A DNA stretch of 25,242 nucleotides from JACOZM01 sp035289385 (GTDB taxonomy: Archaea; Nanobdellota; Nanobdellia; Woesearchaeales; GW2011-AR9): the NCBI GenBank assembly GCA_035289385.1, contig DATDXI010000036.1, positions 1-25,242 of the forward strand, read 5' to 3'. Position 1 is the stretch's first letter. The number at the start of each line of letters is the position of its first letter. Under the pieces are notes generated by a model. The model had not been told where the DNA came from, searched no databases, and worked only from the letters and a program-made list of their open reading frames with translations. Shown in pieces: positions 1 through 7,815 of this stretch. The position numbers were made by a program, and so were the translations under genes.

Positions 1-81
1 CATCGCCAAGAGGTGAGTTCAGCTAATAGCTTCGTCAGAAAAGAAAACGAGGCGATTTTTATCCGCAAAATCAGTGGGTGA
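1..81 (+). CDS. Possible 3' end of a gene cut by the window start
   Basis: One forward frame is open from the first base to a TGA at 79-81, giving 26 residues that end in ...NEAIFIRKISG. The other two forward frames stop early, and the amino-acid mix looks like ordinary protein. I do not recognise the family. It would converge on the purA-purB gene that ends at 167. Part of the same stretch is complementary to bases 103-124, so it may instead belong to a structured RNA. A 26-codon open frame can occur by chance, so this is a weak call. Confidence 0.3.
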   Translation, partial: HRQEVSSANSFVRKENEAIFIRKISG

Positions 82-124
82 TGCTAAGCTTTACCAGTTT
101 ACAAAATCGCCTGAACTCACGGCG
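4..124. repeat. Nested complementary segments at a convergent gene junction
   Basis: Bases 103-124 are the reverse complement of three separate upstream blocks in the correct order. AAAATCGCCT (103-112) matches AGGCGATTTT (50-59). CTGAACTCAC (111-120) matches GTGAGTTCAG (13-22). GGCG (121-124) matches CGCC (4-7). A transcript of either strand could fold into a long stem with two bulges. It may be a structured 3' UTR or part of an RNA gene. I recognise no known RNA family. Confidence 0.45.
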
Positions 125-130
125 AAGAAG

Positions 131-163
131 ATGAAGCAAAAATTAAATTAGCTAAACAAATAC
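131..163. repeat. Short relative of the 10.3-10.5 kb repeat end
   Basis: GCTAAACAAATAC at 151-163 is identical to the terminal sequence of the element at 10270-10499. It is preceded by GAAGCAA at 133-139 and an A/T-rich block, in the same order as at 10423-10438. The two hairpins that lie between these blocks in the larger copy are absent here. This looks like a shortened or decayed end of the same repeat family, in the gap downstream of purA-purB. Confidence 0.45.
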
Positions 164-166
164 CTT

Positions 167-3100
167 TCATCTAATTCTTCTCGGCTGATACATCACTGCC
201 TCAGGATATCGTTGGCAGAGAACATCTATTTTTGCTGCTACCTGTTCTATCTGCTGATAAGCATTTCCTACTAAGGCTCCATGTTCCTGCAAGATGCGAT
301 TTATTCTCTCTTCTGTTATGTCATGGCTGGAAAATAGTTGATCATAGGCAAGATGATATGCTAATCTTTGCTCTTGACCCTCTCTCATCCGCAACGCTTC
401 AGCGACAGCATATCTTTTGATCGTAGCATGCGCTTCTTCTCTTCCTATGCCGGCATCAATAGCAGCTGCAAGAATTTGAGTTGTTGCCAGAAAAGGAAGA
501 TAGCGGTCTACTTCCCTGCTGATTACCTTTTGATAAACACCCATCTCTGTAAGCACGGTGAGTGTTGCTTCACTCGTGCCATCAATCGCATAACAAACAT
601 CAGGGATGATCACTCGCCTGACGACAGAATCAGATACATCCCCTTCAAACCATTGATCGCCTGACAGCTGAGCTGCTCCTCCTTGATACATCCTTAATAA
701 TTTCATAAATCCACTAATCCGCTCAGACGTACGCGTATTCATCTTATGAGGCATGGCGCTTGATCCTACTTGCCCTTCCTGGAATCCTTCTGTAACAAGT
801 TCATAGCCAGACATCAGTCTCATGCCCAGAGCAAAGTTGCTGCAGGCTGATCCCAACTGAACAAGATGAGATACTAAAGAGGCATCTAATGATCGGGGAT
901 AGGTCTGTCCTGTTGCCTGCAACGTTCTTTGAAACCCAAGATGTTCAGCAACATGCTGTTCCAGCAGCTGCACTTTTTCTTCAGAGCCTAGCAATGTAAG
1001 CATGCTGGCCTGTGTTCCTACAGGCCCTTTTATCCCCCGCAGAGGATATTGTTCCAGAAATGATTGAAAGCTAAGGATGTTCTCATATAATTCTTCCGCC
1101 CACATGGCAAATCTCCTTCCTAACAGCGTCAATTCTGCAGGTTGGTTATGGGTACGCGATGGTAATTCGATAGAAGCGTATACTCTCGCCTTCTCTGCAA
1201 GACCTTTTGCAACAGCGATGTATCTTCTCAAGATAATCTCTCCTGCCTTTTTGATCTGCATCTGCTCAACATTATCCGTCAGATCGCGGCTGGTTAGTCC
1301 TTGATGAAGATATTCTCCTGCACTAGCTGCTTCAATAAAAGCCTGAATTTTTGCTTTAACGTCATGTCTTGTCACTCCTTCTATCTCTGCTATTCTTGCT
1401 AGGTTAATATTTGATTTAGCCCTTTCAAACTTTGCGATCTCTTCTTCAGGAATACTCATGCCTAATTGACGCTGTACTTTCATGACGGCAATCCATAATT
1501 CGCGCTCCGCCAAAATTTTCCCTTCTTCTGAAAAAATAGCATTTATTTCTGGTGTAGCATAGCGCTGGGATAAAATATTTTTATTTGTTATTTTCTTTTC
1601 TTTTATCTCCCAATTATCCTCCCGAACTTCAATCAAGCCTCTTGCCGGAGTAACGGAAAGATATTTGAGCTGCGCTGTGGGAATAACGCGTTGCAGTTCG
1701 GCATTGATAAACTGCACGACTACTCGAACTTGTTCTGGCAACTGCTCATACGTCTGGCAGGCACGAATATCTTCTTTCCATCCTGGAAAAACACGATATT
1801 CTGGACGACAGCGGCGGATTACTTCAGGGTCAGCAGGAAGTTCAGTATATGTTATGCCATTCTCAGGATCAACATAATGGGTGCAGACTTTGACAACATC
1901 TGACCCGGAAAGCATATCTAATTTTGAAATGACAAAACCTGTTGGATTATTAAGATGAATATACGTTCTTCCTTCTACTAAATCAAACCAGCCGACCATC
2001 CGCTGTCTGCCAGTAGTTGCTCCAAATTCCACTTCTTTCAATACTTCCGTCAGATCCCTTTCGCCAACAGCAGCTTCACCAGGCTGGATTTCTGTCGTAT
2101 AGATGTGCCAGCCCACTTTGGTCCCATAGATCTTGAAAACAAGAAGACGCTCCGGAATATCTTCCAGCTGTATGCCGGTGCTTAAAGGGATCTCTGACAA
2201 TAAGGTGTGAGAACTGGTTAGGCTGCCTCTCCCCGTTTGAATCCCCCAACGTTTATCTAAATTAGCCCCATTCGCTCCCTCAAAGAGGAGAACACCTCCT
2301 TGGCTCTGGATATACCGCAGCCGTTGGCGCATATCGACGATCTTTGCCCTATATTTCTGACCATGCGCCCAGTATTCATCAACGATGGTATCGACAGAGA
2401 AGGCAACTCTACCTTGGTCAAAGGCTGTTCTATCAATAAATCGTGTATAATCCAGCTGCTCTCCCATCAGAAGATGTGCTTCTAAGAGAACTTTTTTAGC
2501 CCGACGCTCTTTCCTTGATATTTCTGTAAGGATATCTTGAAACGAACTTGTGTCAATGCCATAGACTCCCACAATTATTCGTGTCATTGTTTCTAAGCTT
2601 CGTTCTACAGCAATCCTGAATCGTGATTTATCTCCTAAAAAAAGATAAGGATGCAATGCTGTACGATCAACTTCAGAGAGGTATGCTGGGCCGATGCCCC
2701 GGCCGGTTGTTCCCGTCTCCTGAACCGGACGTCCAGAATCAGCCATATTTTGGGCAAAATCAAGAACGCGATGATAAACGAGGCACATGATGGCGCTGCT
2801 ATCTATCCATAACCTTTCCTCTGCCTTGATGCCAAGACGGTAATTGATGTCCATATTTTCATGGGCTAATTGCTCAAAGTCAATGATGACTCCTCTAGAA
2901 ATATTCAGCTGGACATCGGGGAAAGCAACACCTGAAGGAAACAGATGAGTTGCTAATGTCACTTGATCAGCGATGGCAGTTGGACAGTCTTTTCTCTTGA
3001 TCACTAGTGTATGCCCGGCATTGTTTCCCGCCTGGAATCGTATCACATGAAGAGGCAAGGCTTGGCCTGTCCGCTCAAATTCTTCCAGAAATGAAGCGAT

Positions 3101-3175
3101 GATGGTATCGATAACTTTTCCTTTAGATTCATCTCCTGTCTGGCCGCCATGAATAGCTATGTTTCTTATCTTCAT
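167..3175 (-). CDS. purA-purB: Bifunctional adenylosuccinate synthetase-lyase (PurA-PurB fusion)
   Basis: One 1002-residue chain should carry out both steps from IMP to AMP: GTP-dependent joining of aspartate to IMP, then release of fumarate. PurB normally also cleaves SAICAR earlier in the purine pathway. Residues 1-510 are PurA-like: a P-loop variant GGQTGDESKGK (10-20) keeps the catalytic Asp (D15), followed by NNAGHTL (51-57) and TTGRGIGPAY (156-165). The usual W of GQWGDEGKGK is T and one G is S. Residues 540-1002 are PurB-like: TSRDLTDN (628-635), THNQPAE (675-681) and the fumarase-superfamily signature SSAMPHKMN (805-813). About 30 residues link the domains without a stop. Both halves have normal length and their key motifs, so both look active. 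A TATA-like box at 3203-3210 is about 30 nt upstream of the ATG. The domain calls are secure; I know of no standard annotation for this fusion. Confidence 0.95.
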   Translation of the reverse strand: MKIRNIAIHGGQTGDESKGKVIDTIIASFLEEFERTGQALPLHVIRFQAGNNAGHTLVIKRKDCPTAIADQVTLATHLFPSGVAFPDVQLNISRGVIIDFEQLAHENMDINYRLGIKAEERLWIDSSAIMCLVYHRVLDFAQNMADSGRPVQETGTTGRGIGPAYLSEVDRTALHPYLFLGDKSRFRIAVERSLETMTRIIVGVYGIDTSSFQDILTEISRKERRAKKVLLEAHLLMGEQLDYTRFIDRTAFDQGRVAFSVDTIVDEYWAHGQKYRAKIVDMRQRLRYIQSQGGVLLFEGANGANLDKRWGIQTGRGSLTSSHTLLSEIPLSTGIQLEDIPERLLVFKIYGTKVGWHIYTTEIQPGEAAVGERDLTEVLKEVEFGATTGRQRMVGWFDLVEGRTYIHLNNPTGFVISKLDMLSGSDVVKVCTHYVDPENGITYTELPADPEVIRRCRPEYRVFPGWKEDIRACQTYEQLPEQVRVVVQFINAELQRVIPTAQLKYLSVTPARGLIEVREDNWEIKEKKITNKNILSQRYATPEINAIFSEEGKILAERELWIAVMKVQRQLGMSIPEEEIAKFERAKSNINLARIAEIEGVTRHDVKAKIQAFIEAASAGEYLHQGLTSRDLTDNVEQMQIKKAGEIILRRYIAVAKGLAEKARVYASIELPSRTHNQPAELTLLGRRFAMWAEELYENILSFQSFLEQYPLRGIKGPVGTQASMLTLLGSEEKVQLLEQHVAEHLGFQRTLQATGQTYPRSLDASLVSHLVQLGSACSNFALGMRLMSGYELVTEGFQEGQVGSSAMPHKMNTRTSERISGFMKLLRMYQGGAAQLSGDQWFEGDVSDSVVRRVIIPDVCYAIDGTSEATLTVLTEMGVYQKVISREVDRYLPFLATTQILAAAIDAGIGREEAHATIKRYAVAEALRMREGQEQRLAYHLAYDQLFSSHDITEERINRILQEHGALVGNAYQQIEQVAAKIDVLCQRYPEAVMYQPRRIR

Positions 3176-3182
3176 TCTGGTA

Positions 3183-3210
3183 TGAAAGGATCTGATCTTT
3201 CATTTATAAC
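3183..3210 (-). promoter_or_regulatory. purA-purB promoter with a dyad between TATA box and start
   Basis: On the minus strand GTTATAAA (3203-3210) is a good archaeal TATA candidate about 30 nt before the ATG at 3175, which suggests a very short leader. Between them lies the imperfect dyad TGAAAG-N8-CTTTCA (3183-3202). A dyad there would overlap the transcription start region, the usual place for a repressor. The binding protein is unknown. Confidence 0.45.
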
Positions 3211-3342
3211 ATTTCTTCTCCTTTAGGCTATAGGTTAAACGGAACAGATAAGAAGAGAAAAAAGGAGAAGGAACAACAGAATACACAGTCGTTATTTGGT
3301 GTTGCTCACTTCAAAACTAAATACCTACACACCATCAATAAC

Positions 3343-3350
3343 TTTATATA
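3343..3350 (+). promoter_or_regulatory. TATA box for the zinc-ribbon/microprotein operon
   Basis: TTTATATA lies 58 nt before the chosen ATG at 3408. Initiation about 25 nt downstream would give a leader of roughly 35 nt carrying the ribosome-binding site AAAGGTGAG at 3396-3404. Confidence 0.5.
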
Positions 3351-3407
3351 CTTCTGGAAGCACTGCTGTTCGTTAAGGGTGTGTATAACCCAGCAAAAGG
3401 TGAGATT

Positions 3408-3863
3408 ATGGAAGTGCGCAGGAGCAGGACCTGTGAAAAATGTAAAAATACTGTACCGCTGGACAGGGTAAGGCTCTATCCAAGAGACAATGAGCGTAAC
3501 TGGCTGTTATGTGATACCTGCTGTGAAGCTCTCCGAAGCAAGGGTGATGAGAAAGTATCCAATAAAGTAAAGCCTATCACCAATGAGCTGACAGCAAAGA
3601 ATTTGAAAGCTGCTAAAGAGCCGTTATCTTCAAAAGGAGTTTCTGATGGAAAAGAACAGATGTTCTGCGCTCGCTGTAAATACTCATTCCAGACCGATCC
3701 AGCTAAGGCTATGGTAGCAAAAATTTATAATTGCCCGTATTGCGGGAAATCAGATAAGATCTATGACCGTCAAAGCGGCAGGCAGATCGTCGAAGAGGAG
3801 CCGTTGAATAGCGGGATGACCAGTCTATTGTCAGGAGGCTCTGTCCGAAGAGGGAGAGGATAA
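3408..3863 (+). CDS. Double zinc-ribbon protein, function unknown
   Basis: The product is 151 residues. An in-frame GTG at 3381 would add nine residues, but the ATG at 3408 has AAAGGTGAG just upstream and is preferred. Two metal-binding modules are visible: CEKC with CDTC in the first 45 residues, and CARC with CPYC around residues 87-112. Between them is a lysine/serine-rich, probably flexible linker, and the C-terminus is glycine/arginine-rich (GGSVRRGRG). Proteins like this in archaea bind zinc and often nucleic acid, but nothing here fixes a role. A second, tiny cysteine-rich gene follows 24 nt downstream, probably on the same transcript. The coding call is strong; a nucleic-acid-binding role is inference. 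Confidence 0.8.
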   Translation: MEVRRSRTCEKCKNTVPLDRVRLYPRDNERNWLLCDTCCEALRSKGDEKVSNKVKPITNELTAKNLKAAKEPLSSKGVSDGKEQMFCARCKYSFQTDPAKAMVAKIYNCPYCGKSDKIYDRQSGRQIVEEEPLNSGMTSLLSGGSVRRGRG

Positions 3864-3887
3864 AAGAATCATCAAGGAGGTGAGACT

Positions 3888-3977
3888 ATGGCTGAGTGCG
3901 ATTTCTGCGGTGAGGAAACAAAGAAAGTCTGTGATGAATGCGGCGGATGCAAAGGATGCTGTGAATGTGAGAATTAG
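3888..3977 (+). CDS. 29-residue cysteine-rich microprotein
   Basis: This ORF is short but has the best ribosome-binding site in the neighbourhood, AAGGAGGTGAG at 3874-3884, three bases before the ATG. The product begins MAECDFCGEE and ends CCECEN. Eight of 29 residues are cysteine (positions 4, 7, 15, 18, 21, 24, 25, 27) in a CxxC, CxxC, CxxCCxC layout; the rest is mostly Glu, Lys, Gly and Asp. Such spacing would suit one or two zinc ions or an iron-sulfur cluster, similar in size to metallothionein-like or knuckle peptides. It follows the double zinc-ribbon gene and precedes a T-run terminator, so the two genes form a compact unit. The partner and function are unknown. Confidence 0.7.
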   Translation: MAECDFCGEETKKVCDECGGCKGCCECEN

Positions 3978-3993
3978 TTCTGGAATTATATTA

Positions 3994-4015
3994 TTGTTTT
4001 TTTGTTATTTTTATA
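3994..4015 (+). terminator. T-rich terminator after the microprotein gene
   Basis: A run of seven T (3997-4003) followed by a second T-rich block lies 19 nt after the microprotein stop codon. There is no obvious stem, which fits archaeal T-run termination. Confidence 0.55.
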
Positions 4016-4033
4016 AGGATTTTTGAAGGTTAC

Positions 4034-4046
4034 TTTTTTAAATAAT
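4034..4046 (+). promoter_or_regulatory. TATA-like box of valS
   Basis: The T/A block containing TTTAAATA (4037-4044) is centred about 27 nt before the valS ATG. No Shine-Dalgarno sequence precedes the ATG, so a leaderless transcript is likely. Confidence 0.5.
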
Positions 4047-4066
4047 CAGCGATTCTCCATGAGAAT

Positions 4067-6625
4067 ATGAATCTCCCTGACATCTATGACCCCAAAGAAG
4101 CAGAACAGCGCTGGCAGAAGTACTGGGATGAGCATCATATTTATGCATTTGATCCTCATGATAAGAAGCGAGAGATCTATTCTATCGACACTCCTCCGCC
4201 AACGGTCAGCGGAAAGATGCATTTAGGACATGCCTTCAGCTATTCTCAGGAAGATTTTATCGCCCGTTACCAGCGCATGAGAAATAAAAATGTTTTCTAT
4301 CCTTTCGGCACGGATGATAATGGTTTAGCCACGGAAAAGCTGATTGAAAAGACCAAAGGCGTCACGTCAAAAAAGATGGATCGAGATGAATTCATCAGCC
4401 TCTGCGTAGAAACATTGAAAGACATCCGGCCAACATACCTTCAGGACTGGAAACGTATCGGGATGAGCTGTGATTTTTCTATCTTTTATTCCACGATCAA
4501 CGAGCATTCCAGAAGGATCTCTCAGCGCTCATTTCTCCAGTTGTATCAAGCTGGACGGATCTATCAGGAGAAAGCTCCGATTATCTTCTGCCCTGCCTGT
4601 AAGACAGCAATCGCCCAAGTGGAGATGGAAGATGTGGAGAAGAAAACGACACTCAATTACATCAAAGCAAAGATGGAAACGGGAGAATATATTATCTATG
4701 CTACAACAAGACCGGAACTTCATCCAGGCTGTGTTGGCATTTCTGTAGATCAAGAAGGGGCTTATGTTACCGTTGAAAGAAATATGGGAACTGCAGGGAA
4801 TACAGGAAAGATAGGAAATACAGAAGAAAAGTGGATCATCAGCAAAGCAGCTGTTGAAAAATTACAAGCAGAATTTCCCATGAAGATCGTCAAGGAATAT
4901 TCAGGGAAGCAATTGCTTGGTAAAAAAGTCCATATACCTTTCGCCCAGCAGCCTGTTCAAGTGAGCCATGACATCTCGGCAAAGACAGAGTATGGGTCTG
5001 GGATCGTTTTCTACTGTACGTATGGTGGCTTAGACTGTGTCGAGTGGATGGCCCGTCATCCGGAAGTAAAGCCAGTCCTAATCATGGATGAAAGTGGAAC
5101 ATATAATGAGAAATCACCCTATCGTGGCTTGAGATCAGAAGAAGCGCGGCAGAAAATCCTGCAAGACTTGGAACAGCAAGGTGTCCTGATCAAGAAACAG
5201 CCGCTGACTCATGCGGTTAATGTTCATGAGCGCTGCTCGACAGATATCGAATACGTGGCAACAAAACAATGGTTCATCAAGTATCTGGATCTCCGAGAAA
5301 AGTTCTTGGCAGCAGGAAACAAGCTGAACTGGTATCCAAAGCACATGAAGACCAGATATGACAACTGGATCAAAGGATTGAAATGGAACTGGTGCATCTC
5401 CCGACAGCGCCATTTCGGCGTGCCCATGCCAGTATGGTATCACCGAAAAACAGGAGAAGTTATCCTGCCAACAGAAGATCAGCTTCCGGTAGACCCTCTC
5501 AAAGATGTACCTAAAGGATATGCTCGTGAAGATGTCATTGCAGAGAAAGATGTTTTAGATACTTGGGCAACTTCATCGATGACACCACAATTAGCCATAG
5601 AGCTCTTTGATGATCCTGCATTAAGAAAAAGATTATTTCCCATGAGCTTACGCCCACAGGCGCACGATATTATCACATTCTGGCTATTCAATACTCTTGT
5701 CAAGTCACAGCTTCATTACCAGCAAAATCCATGGAAAGATGTCGTCATCTCCGGCCATGCTCAAGACCCTCATGGGAAAAAGATGTCCAAGTCAAAAGGA
5801 AACATCGTAGAGCCGCAGGAGATGGTGGAAAAATTTTCTGCAGATGCGTTGCGCTTCTGGTCAGCAGGATCAAAGTTAGGTGATGATCTTCCATTCCAGG
5901 AAAAAGATTTGATGACGGGCAAGAAATTTACCAATAAGTTATGGAATGCTGCTAAATTCAGCTTGACTCATCTGGAAGATTATGCTCCAGGAGAAGCAAC
6001 GGAAGTATTTGACCGCTGGCTGCTCAGCAAGCTGCAGAAGCTTATTCGCCTTAGCACGGAAGCTTTTGAGCAATATGAATTCTTCAAGGTAAAGACGGAA
6101 ACAGAAAACTTTTTCTGGCACACATTCTGTGACTATTACTTGGAGATCGTCAAAGATCGGCTGTATAATCCTAGCATTCGAGGTGTTGACGCCAGGAAAA
6201 GCGCGCAGCAAGGAGTATATGAAGCGCTAATAACCATCCTCAAGCTCATGGCACCGATCATGCCACATATCACAGAAGAGATCTACCAGTTGTACTTTTC
6301 AGGCAAGGAAAAGAAAAAGAGTATTCATCTCAGCTCTTGGCCGGTCATGGAAGAGCGTTACATCGATGAGCAGGCAGAATTGATCGGCGATTTAGGGATC
6401 GATATCATCAGTTCGGTAAGAAAATGGAAATCAGAACAGCAGATGTCGTTGAAAGAAGAAATAAATTCACTTGTTGTAGTGAGTTCAGAGAAAGGATTTG
6501 CTGAGATGGTACAACACATTGAAGGCGATTTACGTGCTGTTCTTAACGTGAAGAAAATATTGTTTACCGGTGCAACTTCTTTAGAGACGGAAAGGTTTGG
6601 GGTTAAGGTAGGGGTTGTGAGGTAG
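4067..6625 (+). CDS. valS: Valyl-tRNA synthetase
   Basis: This 852-residue class I aminoacyl-tRNA synthetase charges tRNA-Val with valine in the cytoplasm. The ATP-site motif HLGH is at 52-55 within TPPPTVSGKMHLGH, a context typical of ValRS rather than IleRS or LeuRS. The second signature KMSKS is at 572-576. TTRPE (213-217) marks the CP1 editing domain that hydrolyses mischarged Thr-tRNA. CPAC (175-178) is a probable zinc site, and DTWATSS (498-504) is also typical. The tail from about residue 640 is the anticodon-binding helical domain. The length is close to archaeal ValRS and a long C-terminal coiled-coil arm is not obvious. It appears to be transcribed alone and leaderless. Confidence 0.97.
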   Translation: MNLPDIYDPKEAEQRWQKYWDEHHIYAFDPHDKKREIYSIDTPPPTVSGKMHLGHAFSYSQEDFIARYQRMRNKNVFYPFGTDDNGLATEKLIEKTKGVTSKKMDRDEFISLCVETLKDIRPTYLQDWKRIGMSCDFSIFYSTINEHSRRISQRSFLQLYQAGRIYQEKAPIIFCPACKTAIAQVEMEDVEKKTTLNYIKAKMETGEYIIYATTRPELHPGCVGISVDQEGAYVTVERNMGTAGNTGKIGNTEEKWIISKAAVEKLQAEFPMKIVKEYSGKQLLGKKVHIPFAQQPVQVSHDISAKTEYGSGIVFYCTYGGLDCVEWMARHPEVKPVLIMDESGTYNEKSPYRGLRSEEARQKILQDLEQQGVLIKKQPLTHAVNVHERCSTDIEYVATKQWFIKYLDLREKFLAAGNKLNWYPKHMKTRYDNWIKGLKWNWCISRQRHFGVPMPVWYHRKTGEVILPTEDQLPVDPLKDVPKGYAREDVIAEKDVLDTWATSSMTPQLAIELFDDPALRKRLFPMSLRPQAHDIITFWLFNTLVKSQLHYQQNPWKDVVISGHAQDPHGKKMSKSKGNIVEPQEMVEKFSADALRFWSAGSKLGDDLPFQEKDLMTGKKFTNKLWNAAKFSLTHLEDYAPGEATEVFDRWLLSKLQKLIRLSTEAFEQYEFFKVKTETENFFWHTFCDYYLEIVKDRLYNPSIRGVDARKSAQQGVYEALITILKLMAPIMPHITEEIYQLYFSGKEKKKSIHLSSWPVMEERYIDEQAELIGDLGIDIISSVRKWKSEQQMSLKEEINSLVVVSSEKGFAEMVQHIEGDLRAVLNVKKILFTGATSLETERFGVKVGVVR

Positions 6626-6647
6626 AGAGACAGAAACCACCACAACA

Positions 6648-6692
6648 TTTATATAGTAACTTATAGTTTCTATGTAGTAACTTAGTATTACT
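6648..6692 (+). promoter_or_regulatory. Promoter with tandem 21-bp repeats (probable operator) of the MNT/HEPN pair
   Basis: TTTATATA (6648-6655) is the TATA candidate. Two abutting 21-bp units follow, 6651-6671 and 6672-6692, matching at 16 of 21 positions and sharing the 10-mer TAGTAACTTA (6654-6663 and 6675-6684). The second unit ends at the ATG and contains the palindrome TAGTATTACTA (6683-6693). A spacing of two helical turns and the position over the start site fit autorepression by the downstream winged-helix protein; that link is inference. Confidence 0.55.
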
Positions 6693-7283
6693 ATGGCAAC
6701 TTTACCACCGAAAGAACGGGAAACGGTACTTCTTTTGTTGAAAGATTATACTACTTTTTATAATGCTAATTCTATCAGCAAAATCCTTCAGATAAGCCAT
6801 GTGGGGGCGCAAAAGATCTTGAAGCGGCTTCTTCAGCAGAATATAGTAATCAGCAGAACCATCGGAAAATCTATCATCTACAAGCTTAATTTTGCCGATG
6901 ATTATGTTCATTCTCTCGTTGTCTTCCTCCTTGCTGATGAGGCTAATCATTTCAAACGATGGAAAGAAGAATTTAAAGAACTTTTTAAGAAAGATAGGGT
7001 AGTCTTGCTATTCGGCTCAAGCGTTAAAGATTATGCGCATGCTAATGATATCGATCTAATGATCGTACTCCAAAATAAAGAAGTTACAGAAGTAAACGCT
7101 ATCCTGAAGAAAAAAGAAGAAGTACTTCCAAAAAAGCTTCACGCCATTAAATTAAACCATCAAGACTTATTGGAAAATGTTAAAAAGAAAGATAAAGCCT
7201 TTGTAGATATCATCAAAAATGCAATTATCCTTTATGGACAGGATAAGTATGTGGAGATAGTAAAGCATGTCCCAAGCCTCTAA
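6693..7283 (+). CDS. Winged-helix nucleotidyltransferase (MNT-type, antitoxin-like)
   Basis: The 196-residue protein has two parts. Residues 1-70 look like a winged helix-turn-helix (ISKILQISHVGAQKILKRLL as probable recognition region). Residues 95-196 form a minimal nucleotidyltransferase with the polymerase-beta signature FGSS (107-110) and the metal-binding pair DID (119-121). In MNT/HEPN systems the MNT protein can transfer AMP to the HEPN toxin and neutralise it. Here the catalytic residues are intact and a HEPN gene overlaps its 3' end by 17 nt, as expected for a translationally coupled pair. The DNA-binding part could bind the tandem repeat that ends at its own start codon. Pair assignment is strong; antitoxin activity is inferred from the family. 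Confidence 0.8.
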   Translation: MATLPPKERETVLLLLKDYTTFYNANSISKILQISHVGAQKILKRLLQQNIVISRTIGKSIIYKLNFADDYVHSLVVFLLADEANHFKRWKEEFKELFKKDRVVLLFGSSVKDYAHANDIDLMIVLQNKEVTEVNAILKKKEEVLPKKLHAIKLNHQDLLENVKKKDKAFVDIIKNAIILYGQDKYVEIVKHVPSL

Positions 7284-7788
7284 ACATGTTGAATGGTGTT
7301 TGAATAAAGCCAAGAAAGAGATTGAAGAGTGTACAAAATTAGGCAAAAGGGCCAAACATAGAGGGTTATTGAGAAGTAATCCCAATCTGGAGGAAGCTAA
7401 AAAGCATCTTGCCAAAGCGGAGCATAATCTGGAGGGCATAACAACCTTCAGAGAAGTTGGATTTTCCGATTGGTCAATGTCTGCTGGATTCTATTGTATT
7501 TACCATTGTTTCCTTGCCATTGCGGCAAAATTTGGATATGAATCCTCAAATCAGACCTGCACTATCGCACTCATGAGATTTTTCAATGAGAACAATACCA
7601 TCAAGCTTGATGAAAAATTTATCAAGTTATTAAACTATGAAGAGATGAGAGAGAATAGCATCATAGACTTAAGAGAAGACTACACCTATGGGGTACAAAT
7701 ATCCGTAAAAGACGAAGCAAAAATTAACGACATCAAAAAGACCTGTAAAGAACTAGTAGATATCACAAAAGAGATTATTTTCAAATAA
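7267..7788 (+). CDS. HEPN-domain protein paired with the MNT gene
   Basis: This 173-residue, mostly helical protein resembles HEPN domains: helices with KAEHNLEG and the central helix MSAGFYCIYHCFLAIAAKFG (71-90), then a C-terminal LREDYTYG (135-142). HEPN toxins typically cut RNA using R-x4-6-H. No such motif is evident in the C-terminal helix; the candidate position reads R136-EDYTYG with tyrosines and no histidine. It may therefore be a non-cleaving or differently acting HEPN, or a nucleotide-binding accessory to the MNT protein. Its start lies inside the end of the MNT gene. It converges on the fused MNT-HEPN gene with only 27 nt between the stop codons. Confidence 0.7.
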   Translation: MSQASKHVEWCLNKAKKEIEECTKLGKRAKHRGLLRSNPNLEEAKKHLAKAEHNLEGITTFREVGFSDWSMSAGFYCIYHCFLAIAAKFGYESSNQTCTIALMRFFNENNTIKLDEKFIKLLNYEEMRENSIIDLREDYTYGVQISVKDEAKINDIKKTCKELVDITKEIIFK

Positions 7789-7815
7789 TTATCTTTTCCT
7801 TCTATATGCCAATCA

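Noticed and set aside
3381..3407. Upstream GTG start for the zinc-ribbon gene
   Set aside because: The ribosome-binding site AAAGGTGAG lies inside this extension and serves the ATG at 3408.
6479..6488. Copy of GTGAGTTCAG from the 13-22 stem inside valS
   Set aside because: A 10-base identity in a coding region is easily chance, and neither flank matches.
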